In this document: positions 1-10,929 of the stretch, in pieces
Position numbering within the stretch: position 1 is the stretch's first letter
Layout: the number at the start of each line of letters is the position of its first letter
Assembly (NCBI GenBank): GCA_002110485.1
Contig: MOWL01000045.1
Location: 1,798,001 to 1,862,000 of the forward strand
DNA: 64,000 nt
Reading direction: 5' to 3'
From: Emergomyces orientalis
Lineage: Eukaryota; Ascomycota; Eurotiomycetes; Onygenales; Ajellomycetaceae
Program-made: the position numbers and the translations under genes
Notes under the pieces: model-generated
What the model was told of the DNA's origin: nothing
The model's input: only the letters and a program-made list of their open reading frames with translations
The model's database searches: none

Positions 1-1996
1 GTTGTTGAGGATGATCTGCGCTTGTACAAGTTTCTCTCGTAGTTTCCCGTCGCACGCTATCGTTCCTGTTTGCTTCATGCAGGGCTCCTGTAAAGCCATG
101 ACCTTCTAATACGATGGAGATTGACGCTGAACCTTCGAGAGTGAACTGTCGAATGGATATCAAAGATCGTATTGATGAGTTCCCTCATACAGGTAAGCAT
201 ACGTTTTCAAGCCCATTACCACAACCATCTGAAGTCAGGCTCAGGCCAACGCCCAATGGTTCGTAATTTCTTCCATTCTGCAGTGTGCGAGATGATGGCG
301 CCATATGAGTAACAAACGCGGTTGAGGAGTAGTCCACGAGTCACACTCTCGCGAAGAGTGCCCAGACGCCAGTGTGAAGCTGTGTTTTTCACTCCGTCCC
401 CAGGCTCAGGGTGCAGAGTCAGCCTTAGCCGATGGTTGGGATTCTTGGCTTGCAGTGGCTAGCCATGCCACGACGCCCACAGGCTTCTTGGATATGACCG
501 CAGCTTGAGGCAGTGAGAGCCAGTAATAATGAAGAGAACGAGATTTCAAAAACAATGGTTAACCTGAGCAGGATTTTGCTCTTCGTGCTTAAATTGATAT
601 GATTGAGCGTCTACATGACCAATTAGCAGACGCTGTGTTGTGAATCGATTAAGTTCATGACATAATCCGCCTTGGACTCAACCTCACTCCTGCATTATTC
701 GCCGACAGACATATCTCGTCCTGTATTCATGACTGCATCCGCTGCATGACTACTATCATTAGCTCGTTTTTAGTGTTTCATGAAAAAGCGAAGCGCACGC
801 GATCAATCGATCATTCGGTTTGAAGTCCGTTTGACCTTCAATGGCTCTGCGCTTCTCCATGTCTACTACTTTTAAACCAAAACACCGTAAAAATGTGATC
901 CTATTTCCCGTTAAATTCCCCTTTGGAAGAAGCCTTTCACCTTCGGCTCAACTCTCTTCTATCAAACTAGATAGCCAAAGTACCCATGGCCATCATACTC
1001 CTTGAGCAATGATAAAACGAAAGAGGATATGGTAAAATAAATCCTGTGAATTCTGATAAACAGATATAAATTAGAAGAGTATGAAGATATACTTTCTAAT
1101 TAATAAAAGATGAGCACAATATTTATTTATATATTAATACTTACTCTGTTGACAGAGAGTGGATCTATCATCATGACTGGTCTTAGTGACCAACTTTCCC
1201 CTATCGAATTTTATAAGGATGGGAATGTAGTCTCTCTAATGCTCTCTAGCAATTGGTAGGATCAAGCCCAACAGAGAGAAAATCCGTCCCCAGAACTGAA
1301 AAAAAAATAAATAAATAAAAAAAAAAGGAAAAGGAAAGAAGAAGAAGAGAGCAGAAGCTAGGAAATAGAGAGCACCAAGTTATAGAAAATGGTTCAAATA
1401 AGAAGCCAGAAACAGCCAAACAACAAAGTTGGAATTTATCCCGCACAAAAAATGGTGGAGGGTAGGAACGTAGTGCTAAATACAATTCCCACCTTCAATT
1501 CGAATTTCGAACATTCCGCAGGTTAGAGCAAAAAGAAAATACTCCTTCATATTTTGCTTGTCAAATGGAAAAAGCCGCCAGCCAAAAGGTGACATAAAGA
1601 TCTAAAGATCTAAACATACTCCGCAACGTCCGGGCAGTAACAAGTAAGAAAAGGAAATAATGCAAACAAAAGCAAACCCATGCAAACACCACCCGATAAA
1701 TAAACACCCGATACAAAAACACCCATCCAAGCCCACCAACCAGAGCCAACCCGTAAGCCAGAGATTCCACAAGACAGAGGAAAGAAAGTCTCCCATGTGG
1801 ATACATGGAAGAAACTAACAAAACAAGACATTTTTAAGCCTAATTGGCAATACCAAGAACTACGCAACCAAGAAATAAGATGCAAATGCGAAACCATCGT
1901 TGGCTACTATACGCAAGTAGAAGGTTCCTGGTTGCTTACTTAGACGATGTGGGAAGTGAAGAATGTGAAAGATGGTATGCCAACAAAGGTTCGATA
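1..1996. other. Gene-free left flank
   Basis: I see no convincing gene here. The first 1.2 kb has no long open frame on either strand. An A-rich stretch near 1299-1340 (runs of A broken by single T or G) lies in what is probably the 3' region of the minus-strand gene ending at 1997. The short minus-strand frames near 1246-1897 are low-complexity translations of A/T- and C-rich DNA. Confidence 0.6.
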
Positions 1997-3884
1997 TCAA
2001 CGCCGTGCCTTAGGCCTCGAGAGCATATTTAAGCGGCTCATACTTAAGACACCTTTACTTTTCTGTGTCGACCGACTTGGAGTTCCAAGGCCCGGAGTTC
2101 CACGATGCATTGGGCGGGTCTTGGTCGGGCTTGGAGTGTGAATGCTTGTGACGACGGCAGGGTTAGGCTTAAGTCTCTTTTGACTTCGCTCATTGTCCTT
2201 CGAGTTCTCTGGAATCTTGTTTTCAGCATCCTCGTCATCATTTTCGTCGCGGCGCCGCTTTTTGTTCATGATGCCATGGGGAATGATTGCGTGGCTTGGG
2301 AATGAGGGGCAAAAGTATGAAACTTCAGACGACCCCACTGCTCTGATTGTAGGACTTGCTTTGATTCCAAATGCGAGTTTTGTTGCGTTACTAGCCTGCG
2401 GGGGTGTGGTTGGCGGAAGAGTTGGATAGGAAATCATTCCTGATTCTGCTGGCTCAGTAGGTGAAATTTTGCAAGGCGTTGGAGAAATGTCCGAGAAGGC
2501 ATGACGGAGTTTGGTGCTGGCTGAAAAATCGACATGCTTTTTGCCAGTAGGTACCTCCCGTACGTCAAAAATTTTAGTAGGCGGCGCTATGTGGGTACCT
2601 GCGGCAATCTTAACAGGGTCAGTTGAGAAAAGGGGTTGGCGACGCCGGAGAATTGATTTGAGGTTTGTAAGGCTTGGTAGCCTAGTTTTGAGTTTTGGAT
2701 TGAACTCCGTTTGAGGAGTTCGCGGGGCAACGATTGACTTGGTTGATGGGGAGCGGGGGAAGTTCGGAATTTTAGTAGTGTTGATTTGTTTCACGCTTGA
2801 CGTACGGGCAATGATTGGTTTCTTTGGAGTAGTTAAAGACTGCGGATCGTATGGTCTAGGTTTGGGGTCGAGTTTATTTCCACATAGTCCGTCCTTGGAT
2901 AAAGGGTTTCGGGCCGATGTGATCCCAAGATTGGAAGACTTCGAACGCTTAACTGAATTATTGGCCATGGTTTTTCCAGGAGACGTAAAGGCTGGCCCGG
3001 GTTTTACAGGAGAAGAAACTTCATCAAGGCAAGCTTTAGAGCTGGTTCTCTTGAGAGATGATTTAATTGGTGAAGGATGAATGCTCTCTTGGCGTCCCCT
3101 AAAAGAAGAAGGGTGTCCCGCAATTGAATCCATCTTTTTGAACTCTGCCATATGAGCATTGCTGAACCGTCCTGCTTTCCCTCTCGCTTTCGCAATCTTC
3201 CTCTCCCCAAACACTTGCTCAGCTTCAGCATCTTTGCGTTTCTGCGCGTTTTGTTCAATTATCATTTGCGCCTTAATCCTCGACGCGTCTTCTCGAATAT
3301 TTTCCATGAGCTTTTTTGCTTCCTCACTTAGCTGTGTATCTTCGCACGCAAATTGTAGACTAAGGCTCGGAGAATCTAGCTGGTCTGCCATTGACAATCT
3401 GGATTTAGTGGGAGTTGTGGTTGAGGCGTTTGAAAGATGGTGAGAATCCTTTTGGGTGGGTTTAAACCCCAAACGAAGCCCCGAGTTGGGCTGTTTTGAC
3501 GTGCTTTGATGCACTTTGCTGGGATGCATTTCTTCCAGGCCTGGTTTCAATGCTCCTACCGTCTTTGGCGTTTTCATAAGTGGTTTTGAATGAGACCCTG
3601 TAGCTAGCGTAATGGAAGTGGAATGGTTTTGAGGGGTTGTGAGAACAGGCCTAGTGCTTGGAGGAGAGCGCAGGTCTGGAGTTTCATTGCGTTCCGCTAC
3701 TGAAGCGAGGCCAGCGGAAGGCTGAGGGGCTCGCTTTTGGGGCTGGAACAGGATTTATATTAGCCTTACGTTTAAATACCTTGTGAAAGTAAGTTATCAA
3801 CAAATCTCTGCCAAGTTTCCAACTCACCTCAGTTGCTGGAGTTGTAGATCTGAGACGGGCAGACCGCCGCACAGGAGTCGCCAT
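1997..3884 (-). CDS. S/T-P-rich basic protein of unknown function, 600 aa
   Basis: Two exons on the minus strand: 3828-3884 (19 codons) and 1997-3742, joined in phase 0 by an 85-nt GT-AG intron. Joining gives 600 residues. The start is the ATG at 3884, followed by a basic MATPVRRSARLR N-terminus. The protein is rich in Ser/Thr-Pro sites, many followed by Lys or Arg, which looks like a nuclear CDK-target or chromatin/spindle protein. A charged helical segment (around LSEEAKKLMENIRED) sits about one fifth of the way in. Basic patches such as NKKRRRDEND near the C-terminus could be nuclear localisation signals, and it ends in a basic SRLNMLSRPKARR tail. I do not recognise a named family. Nuclear location is inferred from composition only. 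Its stop lies next to non-coding DNA, and its promoter faces the esterase gene's 3' end. Confidence 0.78.
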
Positions 3885-4465
3885 GTTGGCGCGGGCAGAC
3901 TCCTACTCAATGGCTTGGAAACTGGAGATAACCACTACTAAGACAGAGGATGCGCAGCTGCGAAGAGACAAGAAAGAGTAGAGAGAGACATAAAGCGATA
4001 AGAGGTGGTGGGTTTAGATATTGGTGGGCTGTCCGGGATGTGACAATGTTAAAGGTTGAATGTCTGGGCAGAAAGCTCCGATACGCAGCGTAAACAAACA
4101 ACCGCCGCTTTTCCTAATCGGGAAAAAGTGACTTCATCGCTCGCCAACCACGCGACAGTAGAACTTCTGAGCAGGTTATTTTTCTGCGAGTTTTCATAGG
4201 TGCTTTTTACAACATTCCCAAACTGAAGAGGCGCCATGGCTACGGAAAGTGAGGAATTCAAGAAAATGTAGAAAGGTATCTCGGGAAATATTCATTTTAA
4301 GTACCTTAATATACCACGACACGCAAATTAAGCATTCTCATGCGCAGATGAAACCAAAACTGAATAAACTCGTTGACACGCAAGCATTTGAATTCCAATT
4401 TGAACAGAACCGTATACTGCGCAAAGATAACAATTACCGATTGAACGCGTAAAATTCGTATCAAT
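3885..4465. other. Spacer between two minus-strand genes
   Basis: This 581-bp gap lies between the start of the S/T-P-rich protein and the stop of the esterase gene. It should contain the promoter of the former and the 3' untranslated region of the latter. I see no further gene. Confidence 0.5.
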
Positions 4466-5818
4466 TTACAGGCCGAATGGGTATGTTTCGTCCACACCAA
4501 GAGCCGTATGCGGCTGAGCTATCTCCAAAGGCGTAACAGCATGGCTTTCGTCAAACCACACTACAGCGTCGAATTGGCGAGATAGAGAAGCTGTGGAATA
4601 ATGAGACATCACCTCGGTTAAGGGACGATATACTACCCCGATAAACCGCTCTTTTCGCTCTTGAGCTAAAGCTCGCCGGAGATCAAGGTCAGCATGATTA
4701 GGCCGAAGATCCAGCAGAAAACTTGGGATGCCAGTTTCATGGGCCACGTACTCCCAACTATCAGGCCGGGATGGATTTACTTTCATCACTTGGACATCTT
4801 CGTCCCAATCATGAGCGGCAGCAACAGTGCCTGTATGCGTGCAGCAACCCACAAGAGCGACATTCCCCTGCCCAAGTTTCTCGCGGCATAATTGACCAAC
4901 ATTGAGCTCGCCACGCCGAGTACCCATGCTTGTATACCTAGCATCGCCAATATGGCTGTTATGTGCCCAAACCACCGCTTTGGAGGACACTGGTTTGGCG
5001 TTAAGCAAGCGGCGTAGCGTCTCAAACATATGGGAGTCCCTAAGAGACCAGGAATCTGCTGATCTGACGTACATCGCTTTGTAGTACGCCTCAGCATCGG
5101 CCACTAAGTAGGCATTTTGTTCAGAGCTGTGAAACTCCTCGCCATCATGTTCCTTTGCAGAATACTCTAACCGCTTATTGAGGAGGTCACGGAGCATTTG
5201 TATAACCTTTTTCTCGCAGGATTCCATCCGTGGATTAGTCAGGGCGGCAAGGCCATACTGTGATGGGTCTTCGATCCAGGGTTGGAGACAGCCATATCTC
5301 TGACGAGCAAGTTTTGCCATAGGCGGATCGACCCGATCGAGGTATTTGATTATGGCCTGGATGGATAAACCCATACTATACAAATCCAGGCCATAAAAGC
5401 CAGCTCGTCGCTCTTTGGGAAGACGCTCGTTATGATCCCTCATCCAATGTACAAAATCTTGCACCTCCTTGTTCCGCCACATCCACGTTGGGAAACGTCT
5501 GAACGCCGGTTCTGGCGAGGGATCCAATTTTGACTTAGCACCAGGACGCTGTCTCACATATCGATCGACTGATTCTGCATCCGGCCAGTCGGCTTCCACA
5601 GCTACTATATCGAAGCCGTGGTGTTCAATAAGGTGTTTGGTAATCTCTGCACGAGCCTGGTAGAATTCAGAAGTGCCATGACTGCCGTCACCTATTAGAA
5701 CGACCTTGTAATTCGCAAATTGATCAAAATTGGAACGAAAAGATGGGTCTTTAATTGGCGGTAGAACCTTTGCCGCAGACTTAATCCGTGATGAGAGACT
5801 TGAAAACTGGGAAGCCAT
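4466..5818 (-). CDS. Erythromycin-esterase-family hydrolase, 450 aa
   Basis: A single-exon gene for a 450-residue member of the erythromycin esterase family (Pfam PF05139). The family signature is intact: GDGSHGTSEFY at residues 43-53 with His47, VAVEADWPD around Glu75, WMWRNKEV near 112-119, and AHNSHIGDA at 285-293 with His286 and His289. In bacterial EreA/EreB, histidines and acidic residues at matching positions form the active site that opens macrolide lactones. Fungal members have no proven macrolide substrate, so the true substrate is unknown. No signal peptide or membrane segment is visible, so it is probably cytosolic. The gene is transcribed away from the three-exon gene starting near 6172, with about 350 bp between the two starts, so they may share a promoter. 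Identity is secure at family level only. Confidence 0.9.
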   Translation of the reverse strand: MASQFSSLSSRIKSAAKVLPPIKDPSFRSNFDQFANYKVVLIGDGSHGTSEFYQARAEITKHLIEHHGFDIVAVEADWPDAESVDRYVRQRPGAKSKLDPSPEPAFRRFPTWMWRNKEVQDFVHWMRDHNERLPKERRAGFYGLDLYSMGLSIQAIIKYLDRVDPPMAKLARQRYGCLQPWIEDPSQYGLAALTNPRMESCEKKVIQMLRDLLNKRLEYSAKEHDGEEFHSSEQNAYLVADAEAYYKAMYVRSADSWSLRDSHMFETLRRLLNAKPVSSKAVVWAHNSHIGDARYTSMGTRRGELNVGQLCREKLGQGNVALVGCCTHTGTVAAAHDWDEDVQVMKVNPSRPDSWEYVAHETGIPSFLLDLRPNHADLDLRRALAQERKERFIGVVYRPLTEVMSHYSTASLSRQFDAVVWFDESHAVTPLEIAQPHTALGVDETYPFGL

Positions 5819-6171
5819 AGCGGGACATATATCTTCAAATCAACTGGTACTCGAGAACTACCCAAGGACCAGCCTTGAGAACATTTGAGGGGATAAATAT
5901 GTTATGATAACAGATAATCGCCTCCCGCTGCATTTGGTTCGCCTCGCAAGATATAACCGCGTAGAACAGGCATGCCATTCTCAGGTAATCATGACCTCAT
6001 CAGCAATACCAAGGTTGGAACTTCCGTACCTGTTAAGGTTCCGTGCCAAGCATCACGTCTGTTTTATAGTGTAAATGAGTCCGAATGTCGCATGGCACAA
6101 TGCATTATTTTTATCTAACACTGCCGATCGGTAGAATATTGCAGAAGCGTTTGCTTTCTACTTCATTGACG
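5819..6171. promoter_or_regulatory. Divergent promoter, esterase / helical-repeat gene
   Basis: This is the only DNA between the start codons of the esterase (minus) and the three-exon gene (plus), if the latter starts at 6172. It must hold both promoters. No specific factor site can be named with confidence. Confidence 0.5.
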
Positions 6172-7485
6172 ATGTCGCTCCTTCAAAACTTCCAAGAGTC
6201 GATGGAGAGCGTCTACGGCAAATTCTCCGTGGTTCCCGACGCTACCAAGTGGACACCCCCACCGACCTCGGGAGGACATAGGGGCCGCTATCTCTGGACA
6301 GATGCCTTTGGCGTTTTGAATTTCCTGACCCTTTATAAAGAGTTGTCGTTAAGAGCAGATAACAAGGCTGCCGCTAACAACTCCTTGATCTTTGCCCAGC
6401 GCCTCATCACTACTGTCCACGATGTCTTGGGTCGCACCCGAGATGGTCGTACCCGCCTCCCCGGCGCAACTGATGAAGAACCTCTGAAAGGCGGCTTACG
6501 GATCGGAAAAGAAGAGGAAACAGGTCCTGATGGCGACGGACAGTATTTTCATTACCTCACCATGTGGATGTTCGCTCTCAATCGAATGTCGATTGCAACA
6601 GGGGATCCGTTCTATAACAGACAAGCAATTTCTCTCGCAAAGGCAATCCATCCACACTTTTTCCTCAATCGTACTTCAGAAAGACCACACATGGTATGGA
6701 AGGTTGCGATGGATTTGTCACGTCCACTTGTTGCCAGCGAAGGGAATCTGGACCCAATTGATGGGTACGTAGTTTTCCGCCTCTTGCAGGCATCCGCCTC
6801 GAAGTGTGGCGACGGAGAAGTTCTCAAGGAAGAGATTGCCGATTATAAGAAGGTGATGGCTCGCAAAGGGGATTATTTTGTAACAAGGGATCCTCTTGAT
6901 CTTGGGATGACGCTCTGGACGGCTCACTGGTTCGCTGATCGGGAAAAATGGGCGCGGGATCTGTCAAACAGATGTGTTTCTCAGCTCTGTAATACTCACT
7001 TATATCACGCCGATCCGGGCGCTTTTCACACCCAAATGATAATTCTTTTTAGAACGAGCTGGAATTGATTTAGCTAATATTGTCTGCCTTGGAGCATAGA
7101 TCGGCTATTCGATGAAAATCATTTCCTAGAAACGAATTTGCAGTTCCGTCTCGCATTCAGGGAGTTTGGAACTTGCCTTGGCATAGGTTGCCTAGACGGT
7201 GGGGAGGCCGGCAACAATGCAGTAGGATTGGGTCATCGATCAGAGGAGATAATCACTCAATGGCAGAAGTATATATCGTCATCTTTGACTCCAGAAGCCC
7301 TGAAGCCTATTACCAGAGTTATGTATTCAACAGCGTTGATACCAGGGGGTAAGTGGTTCTTCCTTTAAAATAACAACGGCATCTCCGTGTACTCCCACTC
7401 GAACAAGGTAAACTAACGTGGGTATCCTTTGCACAAAGCTTTCAAATCCCGCTATTTGGGTGATGAGCCTATTGATCAAACCTGA
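6172..7485 (+). CDS. Conserved fungal protein, probable (alpha/alpha)-barrel fold, 370 aa
   Basis: Three exons: 6172-6988, 7100-7348 and 7439-7485. Both introns are GT-AG, of 111 nt (phase 1) and 90 nt (phase 1); the second has a CTAAC branch-site match. Splicing joins SQL to YRLFDENHF and IPG to AFKSRYLGDEP, and the reading ends in TGA at 7483. The start at 6172 is preferred because the sequence from there looks structured; an in-frame ATG at 6085 would add 29 residues. The protein is rich in aromatic residues and regular helices (GRYLWTDAFGVLNFLTLY, FHYLTMWMFALNRM, DLGMTLWTAHWF), which resembles six-hairpin toroid enzymes. The function is not known to me. No secretion signal is visible from 6172. 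It is divergent from the esterase gene and convergent with the FIT gene. Confidence 0.75.
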
Positions 7486-7711
7486 CGCTGGTATTGGGGA
7501 GATTGAAAGCTTCCTAATATGCAGCCCTTGAAAAAAATGGTTTGATAAACCTATATTTATTTCAATAATGAGTGAGTGATGGCCAAAATACGTCTGGGGA
7601 TCTCTAACGCTTGCGAAAAGCAAAAGGCGGTAATGTCTATAAACTCCACAAAAACAGAACGATGTCACATATATACATCGACCAATAGCAATTCCACTGG
7701 CGTTCCACTTT

Positions 7712-8724
7712 TTATCTACCTGGTATGCCAACAATGTTTCTCCATGGGGGTAGTGTTCGAGGAAGGAAATATACAGTGTACACCGTGCCAAGTGCGAGTA
7801 TCAATCCCGTCACCTAAATAAAACTGTTAGCCTTCTGAAAGAAATATCCGTAGTTTGGTGGTTTCATAGGAAATTGAGGGTATCCATTACCTTCTCCAAC
7901 CAAGTATGAAACCACATTGCCGTCATTAGTAGCATCCACCAGCTCAGACCACCAACTGCCAAGGTAAAATTTCGACCCCATCTCTCATATGATGCCCCTT
8001 GCACAACATCTTGGTGCCTGTCCTTTCGATCATCCATTTCGATTTCAGCTGAAGAGGCTCCTTGCAATTCAAGGATCAAGAAAGCACTTGTAAGAACAAG
8101 CATAAATACGTGTCCGCTCACATCATGGCCACCCGTCCAAGCGCCTCCTGACGCCTTGCAAGCCGCAGCCGTCAGTATCACAGCCAACTCAGATATTGGG
8201 TCCGTAGACCCTGGTAGGATAGACGCTTCACATCTACCACCAGTAGCAATAAAGCTGCGGTCGATAATACCAGGGCCGAAAAACCATTGCGTTGTCAACC
8301 ACCAGGCTATTGTCACAAGAATGTAGCGAACAGTGGCGTGTCCCACCCTCTTCAGTCGAACACTAGCTGAAAATAGTCCGCTGTTGAATGCTGGTTGGGT
8401 TAAAAGCAATGATACGAAAGCCAGCGTAGTCCAAAGCCAGCCAACCTTGACGAAATATACATTGAAGATATTTCCCTTGCGCGCAAAATAATTCACGGGG
8501 TTTGTATCCGAATCTGGCGCTACGGCCGGTGACGAGGATGCGTTGGCAAGGGGTCTTGCGGTGGGAGATATCAACGAGTACAAAGAGCCCAATAAAAGAG
8601 TCAGCGGATAAAGAGCGAGTGACAAAGGAGGCGGTTGCGGGAATAACGGTCGCGATGATATGGGACCTGGCGTTGAGGGTTTTCTCGTAAACCCATTCAG
8701 AGGTACAGCATTTGTCGACGCCAT
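7712..8724 (-). CDS. SCS3: FIT/Scs3-family lipid-droplet membrane protein, 311 aa
   Basis: Two exons on the minus strand: 7891-8724 (278 codons) and 7712-7813 (33 codons plus stop), joined in phase 0 by a 77-nt GT-AG intron. Without splicing the frame would end nine codons after residue 278. Splicing restores the expected hydrophobic C-terminal helix after FHTWLEK. The protein has several membrane segments (about 36-54, 95-110, 134-150, 205-220, 257-272) and the family hallmark HDVSGH (His200, His205), with a second conserved His at 273. FIT2/Scs3 proteins are ER enzymes that cleave acyl-CoA-type substrates and partition triglyceride into lipid droplets. The N-terminus is a soluble Pro/Ser-rich leader. 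An ATCACGTG element lies about 210 bp upstream of the start. Family identity is firm. Confidence 0.92.
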
Positions 8725-8932
8725 GACTATTGATTACACCACCGAATTAGATGTGTTAGAAGAGAAGAGGTGGCGTAGATCGGATGAATGGCGCATGTTA
8801 ATGAGGATCGTACCTCGTACCACAATCCACTGCTGGCTTTCTATCTCCAAAAACCTGGATGGAACAAATTTGTTAATGTTGGGGTCACGATCAAAAGCGA
8901 CCTGAATGACGTCGTCGCTCACTAAGCATGTA

Positions 8933-8941
8933 ATCACGTGG
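8933..8941. promoter_or_regulatory. E-box ATCACGTGG upstream of FIT gene
   Basis: A CACGTG core in an ATCACGTGG context, about 210 bp upstream of the FIT start codon. A TGACGTC (CRE-like) heptamer sits just before it at 8907-8913. bHLH factors such as SREBP-type or Cbf1-type proteins bind this core. Use in vivo is an inference. Confidence 0.4.
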
Positions 8942-9338
8942 TAGGTTTATATGATCTCAGGCTTCATTTCTTCCCATTTGAGCAAATTGAAATGTTCACC
9001 GTTCCTTATACTGCACACAATGTCTGAAATGCCGGTGTTTTACATACCCTGACAGGGACTGTGAACGGGGAATGTTATTTTGATGTAGCTCCTGGGGTTG
9101 GCCAGAAGCTCGAAAGTTTCTTCTGTCTTGTTAGAAAGCCGTCTAACTCGAGAAAACTCTGTCTAATCTCCCGATCAGAAAGCAACAATCAACGATTACC
9201 AATTACATATTACTACCAACCATATTTTCTCAGTATGGACAGGTTAAAGGGTGTCACAATTTAGATTGCCGGCAGGAGCTGTTGTTACAGCTAGCTCATC
9301 CACATAGCCAGTAACCACCCCGTCTACCATACCTCCCC

Positions 9339-10130
9339 ATGGCCATCGAGACCCAAGGAGCGCGAGTGATCAGCCGGTGGGCTTTTGTAGGCACTAATGG
9401 AATTTTGGGCACAATAATGGTAATGGTGGTGGCCACGTTGAATGCCTCATCCAAACCGATATCTCCTCCCAACCCCATTTGTTCCACGAAGCCCCTGCAG
9501 TCCAGCAGCTTCTCGAAAAAACTTCCCGGCGATACTGAATGAAGCTATTTCAAGAAGATAAATGGCACTAGTTACGTTCATAAAAACAAGTCAGGATATG
9601 CCGATTTAAACATCTTTGCGATGTGGGTCGAAAGTACATCCTCGATTGCCGGGTCAGGATCCATTATATTTTCTCCGCTCAGGAACATGTGTTAGAAGGA
9701 ACAACAAGATACAGCTGTCGAGCCGGCAAGGCCATGTCCAACCATCATTCGGTTCTAAAATCCTGGTTTTTTGGCTTTGGAAGATGCTGGCTACAAAATT
9801 GGGAAATATCTGACTGCCCTAGTTGACGAATCCATTGCTGCCTTTGGCGTCCCTTGATTTGGTTAGCGGAAGGTGCCGCACCCTCAGTTAGTGTGTCCCC
9901 AGTGCCTGGTTAAGGTGTTACAACTGAATATGGAGGATTATCAGGCTGCATCTCCGTGGCCGCAACATACGGCGGTGCGATCGCTTGGGACCAGGAAATT
10001 CTTCGATGTACGGCTCCGGACCCATACGGGAGATTTGGTGGTACCCAGAGGCCGCACTGACAAGCCGTGAAGAACCAGAGCCCCTAACGCTGGACCGTTT
10101 TCGAGCGGAGAACATCCTGGTTCACGGTTC
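9339..10130 (+). pseudogene. Possible decayed coding region
   Basis: Several blocks read like protein but are not joined by any open frame or clean splice. The clearest is 9759-9857 on the plus strand, reading LALEDAGYKIGKYLTALVD before a TGA. It is preceded by a TAA that a single C-to-T change from CAA would create. Another protein-like block, CISVAATYGGAIAWDQE, lies near 9947-9997. I cannot name the ancestral family, and chance is not excluded. Confidence 0.25.
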
Positions 10131-10929
10131 CACATAACGAGGCGTATGTATAATGCATGTAATGATCGTGAGCCTGTTGTATCTTCAAGCTATTAATCTT
10201 GCAACCCCTGAACTCGCAACGCTATCTAAAGATGTCTGGTTCCATACTTTTTGGGTGCCATGATATACCAATAGAATTGTTCTTATTACTCTTGGCCGTG
10301 CTGGTCTATTTCCCTTTTGAGGCGTCATCCGTGTATAACAATCTTACTGGTACATCCCATGATATTTTTGGTGGCATGAGTGCATATAAAAAACAAAACG
10401 TTACAGGTTCCGAAAGTTGCTAACCGACGATAAAAGCAAGAAAGGCAAATTTAATGGGCAGGTTACTCTATATGATTGACCGCCTGAGAATCCCCATGTT
10501 ACGCTCCTCGTCTCCTAGGTATATCAGCCTTACCCAACAAGAGAGTCCTATTAGACCTTTCTCCAGGCGCCTTTCCCGTTTCCCCGCTATTAACAGGACT
10601 GTGGCAATTCAGTTTTTGGAAATTAGAAATTACCAATGTTCATGGATCATTTGCCTCCCTGCCGGAGGGGAAGCCTGTAGCGGGAGGGGTCAAGTATACG
10701 CCCCAAGATGCCCATCGAAACTGATAAATATAAGTAGGAACTTATTCTTCGTCTCTTCCTGGCTCCCGGATTTCGTTCCTTTCTTCACGTCACCAAACTC
10801 TGCCCGTAATTGTTGTCTCCTTTAATTTGCGACATATACCGCGACCCCGAAACCGTCGAGTTTACATACACTCGTACGAATCTCTCTATCTTGGCACCCC
10901 CTTATAGCGAAGTTATCGCAAACGACCGT

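Larger units (their letters stand above)
8725..10929. other. 2.2-kb gap with coding-like relics
   Basis: No intact gene was found between the FIT promoter and the small Zn2Cys6 gene. Blocks between about 9340 and 10130 translate to protein-like stretches broken by stops and frame changes, listed separately as a possible pseudogene. The open frames at 10199-10423 and 10454-10825 have no recognisable motif. The last part should hold the promoter of the gene at 10930. Confidence 0.5.

Noticed and set aside
1246..1897. Overlapping minus-strand open frames of 64-95 codons
   Set aside because: Low-complexity Phe/Leu/Ser-rich translations of A-rich DNA, overlapping one another in different frames, with no motif or splice partner.
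7327..7791. 154-codon minus-strand frame
   Set aside because: It overlaps the last two exons of the helical-repeat gene and the last exon of the FIT gene in another frame. Both of those have better support.
10454..10825. 123-codon plus-strand frame before the Zn2Cys6 gene
   Set aside because: No motif, unusual composition, and it lies where the promoter and leader of the next gene should be.
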